Source of the DNA: Chryseobacterium sp. 52
Lineage (GTDB): Bacteria > Bacteroidota > Bacteroidia > Flavobacteriales > Weeksellaceae
NCBI RefSeq assembly: GCF_002754245.1
Contig: NZ_PEEX01000001.1
Coordinates: forward strand, 3,452,001 to 3,516,000
Direction: 5' to 3'
DNA length: 64,000 nucleotides
The translations under genes were made by a program, and so were the position numbers. Shown piece by piece: positions 16,892 through 26,348 of the stretch; within the stretch, counting starts at the first letter, position 1, and every line of letters begins with the position of its first letter. Under the pieces are notes generated by a model. That model was not told the DNA's origin, searched no databases, and saw only the letters and a program-made list of their open reading frames with translations.

Positions 16892-18748
16892 ATGAGAAAA
16901 ACAACAATCACCCTGGGTATTTTTGCCGCCTTTCTGGCTAATGCCCAATCCATAAAAACAACGATTGATCTTGTGAATGTAAAAGACGACAAGGTAGCCG
17001 TTACTATGGAATTCCCGAAAATGAAATCAGGAGATATTAAGTTTCATTTTCCAAAGACAGTTCCCGGCACCTATTCTATAGATGATTACGGCAGATTTGT
17101 GGAAGGGATCAAATTTTATGATAACAAAGGAAGAGAATTGACTTATACTAAAGTTAATGACAATACCTATTCATTAAAAAATGCTCAGAGCTTATCCAAA
17201 ATAACCTATCTGGTTAATGACAGTTTTGATGATGAAATGGACAGTTCAAAGCATAAGGCTGTATTTTCTCCGTCAGGAACTGATATTGAGGAAGGTAATA
17301 TATATATGATCAACACGCATGGTTTTGTTGGATATATTGATAATATGCAGGATGTTCCGTATCAGCTGATCGTTCAGAAGCCTGCAGGTTTCTATGGCAC
17401 AACAGCTTTGGTAGATCAGGATAAATCTGACGCTACAGATACATTTACCCTGGCCAATTATGCTAAAGTGACGGATTCTCCGCTTATGTACACCAAACCG
17501 GATTATATTACCTTCAACGCGGGAGGAATGGATCTGGTACTGGGAGTTTACTCTCCTACCGGAAAGTATAAGGCTGCAGATTTTAAAGACAATCTTGAAA
17601 AAATGGTACTGGCTCAGAAGAAATTCCTGGGTGATATGAATACCAATAAAAAATATGCGATCATGCTTTATCTTTCAGGGGGTGACGGACCGCAGATTAA
17701 GGGTTTCGGAGCATTGGAACATCATGAGTCCACAAGTGTGGTACTTCCTGAAATGATGCCTAAAGAAGCGATCGACAAAACGATTACGGATGTGGTTTCC
17801 CATGAGTTCTTTCACACGGTGAATCCTCTGAAAACCCATTCTGAAGAGATCCATTATTTTGACTATGCAGATCCTAAAATGTCCCAACACCTATGGATGT
17901 ATGAAGGAGGAACTGAATATTTCGCGAATCTTTTCCAAATCCAGGAGGGTCTTATCAATAAGGATGAATTTCTTCAGAGAATGAATGAAAAAATCACAAA
18001 CTCTAAGAATTACGATGATACAATGCCGTTTACGGTAATGAGTAAAAACATTCTGAAAGACGAGTATAAGGATCAGTACAGAAATGTTTATGAAAAAGGA
18101 GCTTTGCTGGCGATGTGTCTGGATATTGAACTGAGAAAACTGTCTAACGGAGAAATGGGCTACCGCGATATGATCAGAAAGCTGTCCCAGAGATTCGGAG
18201 AAAACAAACCGTTCAAAGATGACAAACTGATTGATGAACTGGTAACCGTAACCGGATATCCTCAGGTAAAGGATTTCTATAATAAATATATTGCAGGAAA
18301 CCAACCGACACCTTATGCGGAATATCTGAATATGGTAGGTGTGGAAGCTAAAAAGAAGGATACACCTCCTCTTTTCTGGTTCATCAAGGATCCAAATCAA
18401 ACTGGGTATAACGATAAGAATAATACTTTTGTATTTGATGAAAACTCAGCGCTTTCTCCTTTTTCAAAAAGTATAGGATTTAAAATTACTGACGAAATTG
18501 TTTCTCTGGACGGAAAAACAATCAATGTACAGAATATGCAGGATTTTATCAGTTATGCTAAATCGATTAAGGAGGGTCAAAACGTTACGGTTACCATTCT
18601 TAGAAAAAATGGCGACAAAACGGATAAAATAGATCTTAAAGGCAAAGCGGTCTTAGATAAAATAACAATAGAAAACTTACAGTACAAAACCAATCCAAGC
18701 CCGGCAGAACAGAAACTGCAGAATCAGTGGCTGACCGGAAAGAAATAG
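16892..18748 (+). CDS. M61 family (glycyl aminopeptidase-like) metallopeptidase with PDZ domain
   Basis: A 618-residue exported peptidase. A signal peptide (residues 1-18, ending ANAQ) is followed by the N-terminal M61 beta region, containing HFPKTVPGTYSIDDYGRF, then the thermolysin-like catalytic part with GFGALEHHEST and the zinc motif HEFFHTVNPL, and the third ligand in MYEGGTEYFANLF. Residues 505-600 form a PDZ-like domain (IGFKITDEIVSLDGKTINV). M61 enzymes remove N-terminal residues, preferring Gly or Ala; location is probably periplasmic. Confidence 0.9.
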   Translation: MRKTTITLGIFAAFLANAQSIKTTIDLVNVKDDKVAVTMEFPKMKSGDIKFHFPKTVPGTYSIDDYGRFVEGIKFYDNKGRELTYTKVNDNTYSLKNAQSLSKITYLVNDSFDDEMDSSKHKAVFSPSGTDIEEGNIYMINTHGFVGYIDNMQDVPYQLIVQKPAGFYGTTALVDQDKSDATDTFTLANYAKVTDSPLMYTKPDYITFNAGGMDLVLGVYSPTGKYKAADFKDNLEKMVLAQKKFLGDMNTNKKYAIMLYLSGGDGPQIKGFGALEHHESTSVVLPEMMPKEAIDKTITDVVSHEFFHTVNPLKTHSEEIHYFDYADPKMSQHLWMYEGGTEYFANLFQIQEGLINKDEFLQRMNEKITNSKNYDDTMPFTVMSKNILKDEYKDQYRNVYEKGALLAMCLDIELRKLSNGEMGYRDMIRKLSQRFGENKPFKDDKLIDELVTVTGYPQVKDFYNKYIAGNQPTPYAEYLNMVGVEAKKKDTPPLFWFIKDPNQTGYNDKNNTFVFDENSALSPFSKSIGFKITDEIVSLDGKTINVQNMQDFISYAKSIKEGQNVTVTILRKNGDKTDKIDLKGKAVLDKITIENLQYKTNPSPAEQKLQNQWLTGKK

Positions 18749-18775
18749 TATGAAGTGAAAATTAATAGGTAATAG

Positions 18776-18806
18776 AAAAGCGGAGAACATATTCTCCGCT
18801 TTTTGT
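18776..18806 (+). terminator. Intrinsic terminator
   Basis: A 12-bp perfect stem AAAAGCGGAGAA with loop CATA, then a T run, 28 nt after the M61 gene. Confidence 0.8.
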
Positions 18807-18840
18807 TTTTATAAATTGACGGTAACTATATTAAAGATTG

Positions 18841-18868
18841 AGATTGCTTCGCTTTGCCCGCAATGACC
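18841..18868. repeat. REP-like intergenic palindrome
   Basis: AGATTGCTTCGCTTTGCCCG followed by CAATGACC resembles the ATTGCTTCGCT...GCAATGAC intergenic repeat seen many times in Chryseobacterium-type genomes. The ends ATTGC and GCAAT pair. Recognition is by memory of the pattern; only one copy is in this window. Confidence 0.35.
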
Positions 18869-18879
18869 ATGTAATATGT

Positions 18880-20031
18880 CTATGCCTTTTTAATCGTTAT
18901 TCTAAATGTAGTTCCTTTTCCTACTTCAGTCTGAGAAATCTTAATATCTCCGTTGTGGTATTCATGAATCACCCTTCTGGCTAATGAAAGTCCCAATCCC
19001 CAGCCTCTTTTTTTAGTTGAATAGCCCGGTTTAAAAGCATTTCTTGCCTGCTGCTTGGTCATTCCGCTTCCGGAGTCTTTTACTTCAATCAGAATATTTT
19101 TGTTTCTTTCAAAAACATACATTTCCAATATTCCTTCTCCTTTCATGGCATCCACTGCATTTTTTACCAGATTTTCAATCACCCAGCTCATCAGTATTTT
19201 GTTGTGGGGAACCAAAATTACATAGGTTGGAAGATGCAGACTGAAATCTATTTTTTTTGAGATCCTTGTTTTTAAATAGTTATAATTCTGTAAAATCGTC
19301 TCATTGAAATTCATATCGTTCAGTTCCGGAATAGAACCTATTTTAGAAAAACGTTCGGAAATGGTTCTCAGTCTTTCGATATCTCTTTCAATTTCGTGTA
19401 CGCCTTCAGAATCGGGATTATCCAGTTTCATGATTTCCATCCAGCCGATCATGGATGATAAGGGAGTTCCGATCTGATGAGCAGTTTCCTTTGCCAGTCC
19501 GGCCCAGAGATATCCTTCATCCGTTTTCTTGATCGTTCTCAGAAACCAAAATGAGAACAGGAAATAACATAGAATAAAAAATCCCAATATAAAAGGCGAA
19601 TACCTTAAATTATTAAGTATCTGAGAGTTATCATAATATACAAACTGATTATTTCCGTCAGGAATCTTAATTTCAATAGGAGGATAGCTTTTCGCCATTT
19701 TTTTAGCCATAAGGGTTATCTGAACCGGATCATTTTCAATTTCCTGAGGAATATTTTTATGAACCATAGGACGGTCTTCCCTATCCAGCACAATCATTGG
19801 TATCGTATTATTAGAGCTGTATATCTTGAGAATCAATTCCTGAACTTCGAGGCTGGGAGTTACTTCCTGCTGAAACTTTAAAGCACTTACCAGAATATCT
19901 ACCCGCTTGATTTCCTCTTTTCTGAGAAAATTAATAAGAATCATTGAAGCCACCACAATCGTAACAACTACCAAAGTCATCAATAAAAATATAATCCAGT
20001 TATTCAGTCTGGCAAGTATGGATTTCCTCAA
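18880..20031 (-). CDS. Membrane sensor histidine kinase
   Basis: A 383-residue inner-membrane kinase. Transmembrane segments lie near residues 12-36 and 142-164 and enclose a periplasmic domain of about 105 residues. The dimerisation/phosphoacceptor helix carries ETAHQIGTPLSS with His185. The ATPase domain follows: N box ENLVKNAVDAM, G1 DSGSGM, G2 GWGLGLSLARRVI. No response regulator gene is adjacent, so it is an orphan. It starts 6 nt after the stop of dacB on the same strand, so the two are probably co-transcribed, suggesting a cell-envelope signal; that is inference. Confidence 0.9.
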   Translation of the reverse strand: MRKSILARLNNWIIFLLMTLVVVTIVVASMILINFLRKEEIKRVDILVSALKFQQEVTPSLEVQELILKIYSSNNTIPMIVLDREDRPMVHKNIPQEIENDPVQITLMAKKMAKSYPPIEIKIPDGNNQFVYYDNSQILNNLRYSPFILGFFILCYFLFSFWFLRTIKKTDEGYLWAGLAKETAHQIGTPLSSMIGWMEIMKLDNPDSEGVHEIERDIERLRTISERFSKIGSIPELNDMNFNETILQNYNYLKTRISKKIDFSLHLPTYVILVPHNKILMSWVIENLVKNAVDAMKGEGILEMYVFERNKNILIEVKDSGSGMTKQQARNAFKPGYSTKKRGWGLGLSLARRVIHEYHNGDIKISQTEVGKGTTFRITIKKA

Positions 20032-20037
20032 AGTTTT

Positions 20038-21408
20038 TTATTTTAAGACATTCAGAATTTTCTGCAGTTCTGTATTTCCGCTTCCCTGATAATTATTAAT
20101 AATGATTGAAAATATATATTTTTTTCCATCTTTCGCAGTATGATATCCGGCAAAAGACTTGGTATCTCTCATTGTTCCGCTTTTCATCTTCATGCCGTTG
20201 TCCTGCACCGGAAATCCATCATAATATGCGTCAAACCAGGCTTGTTTTTTGGCATACAATAAGGCCTGAACTTCTGCTTTTGCTGCTACATAATTCTGGG
20301 GAGAAAGTCCGCTTCCGTCAGCAAAATTGATCATATTTGGATTAATCCCTTTGGACTTCCAGAACTCTTTTAAATAAGAAACCCCACTCTTAAAACTGGA
20401 GTTTCCTTTTTTCTCTTTTCCTAATGTTTTAATTAAAGTTTCCCCATAAAGGTTGACACTTTTCCTTAAAAACCAATAGACAATTTTATCCAGAGTCGGC
20501 GACTGATACGTAAGAATTACATTTTTTGTAACTCCCGGCACCTGTTTTCCTTCTAACTCAAGCTGTGAACCTGTTATTACTTTTCCGGAAATCTCAATCC
20601 CGGATTCTTTAAGCCATTTTTGAACTTCCGATCCCAACTGAATCGGTGGATTAGGTACAGCACCGGAAACGGTCACTGTTTTTCCAGCCGGCAGCGTTCC
20701 GTTGATCAAAGCAACTCCCGAATACGGAGCTGTAAAAATGAGGCTCTGGTCAGAAGTTCCGCCTGTTTTCAGGTCATTCAGCCATTGCACATTTTCCAGG
20801 GGATAAGAAAAACCCTTGAACTCTGTTCCGTTAATATTAATATCAAACTGATTTTCTCTCCAGTTGATTCCCCAGACTCCTGCTCCGTAATAATTTCCCA
20901 GATCATCCCACGGCCATCCTCCCGGAATCGTCTGATGGTCAAAATAAGAATCATCAATCACGAGATTCCCGGAAATCTTTGTGATTCCTGAACTTTTAAC
21001 CGCTTCAATGAATTTCTTTTTAAAATTTTCCGGCTTATACGCATCATAACGCCAGCTTCCCAAGGTAGGATCTCCGTTTGAACTTATCATAAGATCTCCG
21101 TTCAGAACTCCTGAAGACAGATTTCCGGAATATCCGGCTGTTGTTTTATAGGTATAATTTGCCCCTAATGTTTCAAGGGCAGCTCCTGCGGTAAAAATTT
21201 TCTGGGTAGAAGCCGTTGAAAGACCTTTACTCCCCTGATATTCATAGATAAACGTTCCGTTTTCATCAGTAACATAGAATGATAACCCGGACGAAACTGC
21301 TCCTGAAGACTCCATAAGATCTTTGGTTGCTGCATCCAGTTTTTGGGCAATATTCTGAGCAAAAATGATTTGCGATGAAAGTGTAAGAACAGCAAACGTT
21401 TTCTTCAT
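20038..21408 (-). CDS. dacB: D-alanyl-D-alanine carboxypeptidase/endopeptidase (PBP4, S13 family)
   Basis: A 456-residue penicillin-binding protein that trims or cuts peptidoglycan cross-links in the periplasm. The signal peptide ends IIFAQ near residue 18. The active-site Ser lies in STASTQKIFTAG (SxxK, near residue 64), the SxN motif is SVNLYGE near 315, and the KTG-type motif is MKSGTMRDTKSFAGY near 405. The long insert between SxxK and SxN, with GDPTLGS and PGGWPWDDLGNYYGAG, is typical of family S13. It leads a two-gene unit with the downstream sensor kinase. Confidence 0.93.
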   Translation of the reverse strand: MKKTFAVLTLSSQIIFAQNIAQKLDAATKDLMESSGAVSSGLSFYVTDENGTFIYEYQGSKGLSTASTQKIFTAGAALETLGANYTYKTTAGYSGNLSSGVLNGDLMISSNGDPTLGSWRYDAYKPENFKKKFIEAVKSSGITKISGNLVIDDSYFDHQTIPGGWPWDDLGNYYGAGVWGINWRENQFDININGTEFKGFSYPLENVQWLNDLKTGGTSDQSLIFTAPYSGVALINGTLPAGKTVTVSGAVPNPPIQLGSEVQKWLKESGIEISGKVITGSQLELEGKQVPGVTKNVILTYQSPTLDKIVYWFLRKSVNLYGETLIKTLGKEKKGNSSFKSGVSYLKEFWKSKGINPNMINFADGSGLSPQNYVAAKAEVQALLYAKKQAWFDAYYDGFPVQDNGMKMKSGTMRDTKSFAGYHTAKDGKKYIFSIIINNYQGSGNTELQKILNVLK

Positions 21409-21542
21409 TCTCTTGTTTTTTATCTGTAATCTTTAAATATTACATATATATACTCTGACTTTGCTCAATATAATAATGTTACAAATGTTGTGCTAAGCAA
21501 AGTTAAAGCACTTATTAAGCCTTATTCAAATATAATTAAAAT

Positions 21543-22235
21543 TTATAATCTGCTTCCCGCCTCTATTTCATAAGGTTCTTTTCCTTTTTCAAAAATCCTT
21601 GTCAGTTCACTGCCTTCCACTGTAATGCGATCTCCGGTCTTTCTGATCCAGTTTCCTTCACGCAGTCCTACTACTTTTAGATCGTTTTGGGTCAAAAATT
21701 CCATGATTCTGGTCTCTCTGGTTTCTCCGTTATGTTTCAGATCAGGATTGGGATCCAGGTAATGCGGATTCAGGTTGAAGGGAACCAGTCCCATACAGTC
21801 AAAGCTTGGCGGATAAACGATAGGCATATCATTAGTGGTTTTCATATTCTGACCTCCGATATTGCTTCCTGCACTGCATCCGAGATAGGCTTTTCCTGTT
21901 TCAATATTTTCTTTGAGCACAGACATCAAGCCTTCCTCATGAAGAGTTTTTACCAGTAAAAAGGTATTTCCTCCGCCTGTAAAATATCCCCGGGCATTAT
22001 GTAAAGCTTCTGTTTTATCTTCAAACTCATGCAGTCCTTTTACTTTGATATTGATGGTTTCAAAGAAAGAACGGACTTTTGCCGTGTAGTCATCATGAGA
22101 AATACCGCCGGGCCTTGCAAAAGGAACGAAAATAATCTCATCGATCCCTTTATATAATGTAATAAGTTCTTCTCTTAAGTAGTCTAAATATGCTCCACCG
22201 AAAAGTGTGGAGGTAGAGGCTAATAGTATGTTCAT
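21543..22235 (-). CDS. pepE: Peptidase E (alpha-aspartyl dipeptidase, S51)
   Basis: A 230-residue cytoplasmic serine peptidase that cleaves dipeptides with N-terminal Asp. The nucleophile elbow is GCSAGSNIGG (Ser near 120), preceded by the glycine-rich FTGGGNTFLLVKTL and followed by the family segment VPFNLNPHYLDPNPD (with the His-Tyr pair) and the ETRETRIMEFL Glu-Arg cluster. Length matches the family (about 230). Solitary, facing a divergent TPR gene. Confidence 0.92.
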   Translation of the reverse strand: MNILLASTSTLFGGAYLDYLREELITLYKGIDEIIFVPFARPGGISHDDYTAKVRSFFETINIKVKGLHEFEDKTEALHNARGYFTGGGNTFLLVKTLHEEGLMSVLKENIETGKAYLGCSAGSNIGGQNMKTTNDMPIVYPPSFDCMGLVPFNLNPHYLDPNPDLKHNGETRETRIMEFLTQNDLKVVGLREGNWIRKTGDRITVEGSELTRIFEKGKEPYEIEAGSRL

Positions 22236-22432
22236 ACAAGAAAATTATGTAGATTATTAAAAAAACAGTTGAATGACAAAGATAAACTCAAACATTTTAC
22301 GAATCAAAAATTAAGCTAAAAAAAAACATATATCCGTTAATATTTTCTAAAAAACCTTAAAGCTTCCAAAATTTGAGCTTTTATGGAATTATTATTGAAC
22401 TTTAGAAGGTAAGAATTTTAAAATGTAAGATT

Positions 22433-22993
22433 ATGAAAATGACTAAAATTAATATCAAAAACCTATTCGCAGGGTTAATCCTTGTAGGAAGTGCAGGTTT
22501 TGTAACTGCACAAACGACTCAAGTAGACAGTACCAATAACACCGCTAATACCGCTGCTACCACTCAGTCAGCCAACCCAGCTATCGATGCCCTTAAAAAA
22601 CAAATTGAGGCCAATCCAAAGGATACAGAATCATTAGCAAAACTGGCAGCAGCCTATCAGGAAGCTTCAGATTGGACCAATGCAGTTGACACCTGGAAAA
22701 AAATATCTGTTTTGCTACCGGACTGGTCCCCTTCTTATTACAGCCAGGCGTATGCCTATCAGGCAGCTAAAGATGATGCCAATGCAAAAATTGCTTATGA
22801 AAAGTATATTGCAACTGTAAAACCAGAGGAGGTAGAGCAAAATAAGAAGAATCTAGCTTACGCTTATTTTTATATAGCTTTTGCAGAGCAGCAAAGCAAT
22901 CCGGATAAAGCAAAAGAGCATATTGCTAAATCAATACAGTATGACCCAACCAATCAGGATGCTGTAAAGCTGAGCAAAACTCTAAATTCATAA
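22433..22993 (+). CDS. Exported TPR-repeat protein
   Basis: A 186-residue protein with a signal peptide (residues 1-26, ending TAQ), a Thr/Asn/Ala-rich linker and then two to three tetratricopeptide repeats (AKLAAAYQEASDWTNAVDTW, YYSQAYAYQAAKDDANAKIA, YAYFYIAFAEQQSNPDKAKE). Such small periplasmic TPR proteins usually act as scaffolds. The start is one of two ATGs, 6 nt apart. No function can be assigned. Confidence 0.8.
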   Translation: MKMTKINIKNLFAGLILVGSAGFVTAQTTQVDSTNNTANTAATTQSANPAIDALKKQIEANPKDTESLAKLAAAYQEASDWTNAVDTWKKISVLLPDWSPSYYSQAYAYQAAKDDANAKIAYEKYIATVKPEEVEQNKKNLAYAYFYIAFAEQQSNPDKAKEHIAKSIQYDPTNQDAVKLSKTLNS

Positions 22994-22998
22994 TATAT

Positions 22999-23026
22999 AA
23001 AACCCGGAAAATTTTTCCGGGTTTTA
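22999..23026 (+). terminator. Intrinsic terminator
   Basis: A perfect stem AAAACCCGGAAAA with its complement, 6 nt after the TPR gene stop. Confidence 0.75.
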
Positions 23027-23054
23027 TTGTATTTATTTCTCAAACTGTTTATTC

Positions 23055-23543
23055 TTAATTAATCCTCTTTCCAAAGAAATCTGTTTCGCCGTGCAGATGT
23101 CTGATGATCTTTTCAATATTCCTTTCGATGCTGGCATCGGTTTTCAGGTGATTGATATAACGGATCAACTCATGCCTTCTGGAAGGTGTCAGGTTTTCAA
23201 AATTAGTGGATGCTACAACGCTGGCATTAATAGCCTCATCCAGTTTGGGATGAATGGAAATACTTCTGTCCGATTCATCATATTCTATTGAAACCTCAAT
23301 AGTTTCCCCTATTCTTTTTGGAGAGTCTTTCAACATCACCAGATTCACATACAGTCTCCATTCCCCTGAATACTTCATCAGGTTTTGTTTAAATTCTTTT
23401 CCGTTAACTGTTCCTTTCACAGGAATAGGGCTTTTATCCTTTCCTGCTGTCTTAAAAATATCAGTTAAGATCTCTTCAGGAATAAAAACAAAAGGATTGA
23501 TCCCGATAATTTCCAGTACGGCTGTAAAACTGTTGCTTTTCAT
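23055..23543 (-). CDS. YdeI/DUF1905-type protein
   Basis: A 162-residue cytoplasmic protein. Residues 1-90 match the DUF1905 beta-barrel pattern: FTAVLEIIGINPFVFIPEEI, then VKGTVNGKEFKQNLMKYSGE and WRLYVN. The C-terminal part, LTPSRRHELIRYINHLKTDA, is the OmpD-associated YdeI-like helical segment, which typically reads 'SRRKEYVRWI..AK..ETR..RI' . The start MKSNSFTAV is preferred to an ATG 9 nt upstream. Function unknown; its ends are convergent with the TPR gene terminator. Confidence 0.75.
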   Translation of the reverse strand: MKSNSFTAVLEIIGINPFVFIPEEILTDIFKTAGKDKSPIPVKGTVNGKEFKQNLMKYSGEWRLYVNLVMLKDSPKRIGETIEVSIEYDESDRSISIHPKLDEAINASVVASTNFENLTPSRRHELIRYINHLKTDASIERNIEKIIRHLHGETDFFGKRIN

Positions 23544-23672
23544 GATACACAAAGTTAATATTTTATGGTGAATGATGGTGTGGGGTGCGGGTGACGAGGT
23601 GCGGGAAAGTGATTCGTTCTATAAACTAATTTCTAATCAAAATTAAAATTTTCCACTCACAAAGGGAATCAT

Positions 23673-23680
23673 TATCTTTG
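23673..23680 (+). promoter_or_regulatory. -7 box (TATCTTTG) of the aldolase gene
   Basis: Exact TAnnTTTG match, 23 nt before the ATG at 23704. TTC, not TTG, lies 19 bp upstream. Confidence 0.5.
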
Positions 23681-23703
23681 CAGGAATAAATCTATCGAAC
23701 GAA

Positions 23704-24357
23704 ATGAAATTTTTTATTGACACAGCCAACTTAGAGCAGATTAAAGAAGCAAAAGACCTTGGAATTTTAGATGGTGTAACCACCAACCCTTCATTAATGG
23801 CAAAAGAAGGAATTCAGGGGAAGGAAGCGATCAACAACCATTACAAAACAATTTGTGAACTCGTAGACGGAGATATTTCTGCTGAAGTACTTTCTACTAC
23901 GTATGAGGAAATGATCAAAGAAGGGGATGAACTGGCAGCAATCCACCCGAACATTGTGGTAAAAATTCCAATGATCAAAGACGGTATTAAAGCGTTAAAA
24001 TATTTTTCAGACAAAGGAATCAGAACTAACTGTACTCTTATTTTCTCTGCAGGACAAGCTTTGTTGGCAGCGAAAGCAGGGGCAACGTATGTTTCACCTT
24101 TCTTAGGAAGATTAGATGACATTTCTACTGACGGATTAAACCTTATTCAGGAGATCAGATTAATTTTTGACAACTATATGTATGAGACTGAGATCCTGGC
24201 GGCTTCTATCCGTCACCAAATGCATATTATTGACTGTGCTAAAATTGGTGCTGATGTTATTACATCTCCACTTCCTCCAATCTTGAGCTTATTAAAACAT
24301 CCTTTAACAGACAGCGGATTGGCTCAATTTATTGCAGATTCTCAGAAGCTAGCTTAA
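23704..24357 (+). CDS. fsa: Fructose-6-phosphate aldolase / small transaldolase
   Basis: A 217-residue TIM-barrel class I aldolase of the small transaldolase (TalC/FSA) group. The N-terminus [16 protein letters not shown] and the segment [13 protein letters not shown] are diagnostic. The Schiff-base Lys is Lys87 in NIVVKIPM. Later motifs include [20 protein letters not shown] and SPFLGRLDD. Length and motifs do not by themselves distinguish transaldolase from fructose-6-phosphate aldolase activity. Many flavobacteria annotate this form as transaldolase in the pentose-phosphate pathway. Monocistronic with a terminator. Confidence 0.92.
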   Translation: MKFFIDTANLEQIKEAKDLGILDGVTTNPSLMAKEGIQGKEAINNHYKTICELVDGDISAEVLSTTYEEMIKEGDELAAIHPNIVVKIPMIKDGIKALKYFSDKGIRTNCTLIFSAGQALLAAKAGATYVSPFLGRLDDISTDGLNLIQEIRLIFDNYMYETEILAASIRHQMHIIDCAKIGADVITSPLPPILSLLKHPLTDSGLAQFIADSQKLA

Positions 24358-24380
24358 AAACGAGCGCTACACCTATACAA

Positions 24381-24411
24381 AACACCTAAATTAAATTTTA
24401 GGTGTTTTTTT
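24381..24411 (+). terminator. Intrinsic terminator
   Basis: Stem AACACCTAAA / TTTAGGTGTT with a run of seven T, 24 nt after the aldolase stop. Confidence 0.8.
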
Positions 24412-24452
24412 GATTTAACTATTTCGTTTAAGTGGAATCAAAAAATAAAACC

Positions 24453-25445
24453 ATGAAACGAAATTTAATTTTCTTTACATTCTTTTTCTTTGTTACCGTA
24501 TTTTCTCAAACCCTTCATTTTACAAAGGAAAAATTAGATCAGCTCAATCATTTCAACCAGGAAAATAAGAGCCGGGCTTTTATGATCTATAAAGACGGAA
24601 AGCTGATCAATGAGACCTATTTTGGTACAAAAATCCTGAACAAACAGCCTTTTGATGAAAATTCCAACTGGTATTGGGCTTCGGCAGGAAAATCTCTGAC
24701 GGCGGTGTTAATTGGTATTGCACAACAGGAACATTTACTTAACATCAATGATTCCGTCTCAAAATATTTAGGAAAATGGACCTCTTTAAAAAAAGAAGAT
24801 GAGGACAAGATCACCATCAAATATCTTCTTACCATGACTTCAGGACTGGATTATACCAAAGATCAAAATTGTCAGTCAAACAACTGTTTTGTCTATAAAA
24901 ATGCTGCAGGAAGCTTTTGGTATTATGATACTCCGGCTTATTCTCAATTGGCGAAAGTGATAGAAAAAGTAACTCATCAAAGTATGGATCAGTATACAGC
25001 CGAAAAGCTTTCTGACGTGGGGATATCAGGAAAATGGATACAGTATGACAATGGACTTGTTTTCTCAAGTACTGCAAAAAGTTTTCTCCAGTTTGGAAAA
25101 TTGGTTTTAAACAAAGGAAAACTTAATGGAAAAACGGGTTACACCTACGATGATTATTTCCAGCAAATGACCAATACGTCACAACAGTATAATTCTTCTT
25201 ACGGGTATTTGTGGTGGTTAAACGGAAAAAGCACGTCAAAAGTTCCGGGAATGGAAATGTCTTTTGACCAATCCTTAGTTCCTGATGCACCGAAAGATAT
25301 GTTTTGCGCTTTAGGAAAAAACGGGCAGATTTTGGATATTATTCCAGGTCAGAACCTTATTATTCTCAGAATGGGAGAAAATCCTTCTGCCTTTCAGAAT
25401 GTTATTTTATTTCACAGAGACCTTTGGCGTGAAATTTTGAAATAA
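24453..25445 (+). CDS. Secreted serine hydrolase, beta-lactamase/class C-like fold
   Basis: A 330-residue exported hydrolase. A signal peptide (ending VFSQ) precedes the catalytic SxxK motif ASAGKSLTAV near residue 78. At the YxN position the sequence reads YYDTPAYSQLAKVIEKV, so Asn is replaced by Thr; a second serine hydrolase in this window (39832) has the usual YSN. The late motif YGYLWWLNG is common in this family of esterases/amidases. The start MKRNLIFFTF is preferred to the GTG 21 nt upstream because it begins directly at the signal peptide. Substrate unknown. Confidence 0.85.
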   Translation: MKRNLIFFTFFFFVTVFSQTLHFTKEKLDQLNHFNQENKSRAFMIYKDGKLINETYFGTKILNKQPFDENSNWYWASAGKSLTAVLIGIAQQEHLLNINDSVSKYLGKWTSLKKEDEDKITIKYLLTMTSGLDYTKDQNCQSNNCFVYKNAAGSFWYYDTPAYSQLAKVIEKVTHQSMDQYTAEKLSDVGISGKWIQYDNGLVFSSTAKSFLQFGKLVLNKGKLNGKTGYTYDDYFQQMTNTSQQYNSSYGYLWWLNGKSTSKVPGMEMSFDQSLVPDAPKDMFCALGKNGQILDIIPGQNLIILRMGENPSAFQNVILFHRDLWREILK

Positions 25446-25479
25446 AAAATCCCGAAACTTTCGTTTCGGGACTTTGCTT
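25445..25479. terminator. Convergent bidirectional terminator
   Basis: Stem TCCCGAAAC / GTTTCGGGA with loop TTTC, between two converging stops. The minus-strand side has the better T run. Confidence 0.8.
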
Positions 25480-26346
25480 TTACTGTAACAAATCAAATTC
25501 GAGGATATTATTCTGCCTTTTGATATTATCCTTCATTCTTTTTTCCTGATCCCGTCTCGACTTTTCCGGATCTACAATTTTCCCTGAATTATCTCTTACT
25601 TCCATAATTACGCCCTGAGCCATCATCTGTCTTTCGCTTTTCATAGGGTCTTTGAGGAAATCTTTATAAACCTTTTTGTACTTCGTTTCATTAATGGAGA
25701 TCAGAGGATTATACCTTTCTTTATCTTTGGTACTCTTCCAGTCGTAGGTATCCGGAAGCTTTTTAATTCCTTTTAACTCAAAAGAATGAGTGTGGGAAGC
25801 ATCTTCAATCTTTACAATTAATCCCGGTAATCCATGAAATTTATAAGGTCCGTCCGGAATCGGAAGATCTGTTGTAAACCAGGCGGTCCATTTTCTACCT
25901 GCAAAGTCACAGGTGGCTTTCTGGGTCATAAAATTGCCTGTTTTTTCTTTTTCTGAAAGGATTTTCCAGTTTTGGGTTCTGCTGTCCTCTACCATATATT
26001 CATCGGAAGCAAGGGTCGTGAAAAAATTCACTGAGTAATCAGGATAAGCCTTTTCAATACTGTATCTTACTTTACCTTTAAATTTAATGCCTGAAAGATT
26101 AATATCTGTATTTCCGCCTTTCGCCTGCTGTTTAAAGGATTCTCTCATCAATGAATCCGATTCGAAATAATCTTTACTGTAAAATTTCGACCCTTTGGAA
26201 GAGATATGCAAAAGCATCATTTCTGTTTCTGGTTTGTCTTTGGCTGTAGAGTCAATACTGTATTTGTACTCATAAGTAAAACGCTGATTCTGCGCATAAA
26301 AAAACACTCCTGACAGCAGGAAAAACAAGAAAACTGTTTTCTTCAT
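25480..26346 (-). CDS. GLPGLI family secreted protein
   Basis: A 288-residue exported protein of the Bacteroidota GLPGLI family. A signal peptide (ending FFYAQ) is followed by FTYEYKYSIDSTAKDKPE, typical of these proteins, an internal WTAWFTTDLPIPDGPYKFHG segment and the naming motif GLPGLIVKIED near residue 183. The C-terminus is basic. The family has no established function. The gene starts 2 nt after the stop of an acetyltransferase gene and is related to the GLPGLI gene at 27030, suggesting duplication with an acetyltransferase between. Confidence 0.88.
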   Translation of the reverse strand: MKKTVFLFFLLSGVFFYAQNQRFTYEYKYSIDSTAKDKPETEMMLLHISSKGSKFYSKDYFESDSLMRESFKQQAKGGNTDINLSGIKFKGKVRYSIEKAYPDYSVNFFTTLASDEYMVEDSRTQNWKILSEKEKTGNFMTQKATCDFAGRKWTAWFTTDLPIPDGPYKFHGLPGLIVKIEDASHTHSFELKGIKKLPDTYDWKSTKDKERYNPLISINETKYKKVYKDFLKDPMKSERQMMAQGVIMEVRDNSGKIVDPEKSRRDQEKRMKDNIKRQNNILEFDLLQ

Positions 26347-26348
26347 AT

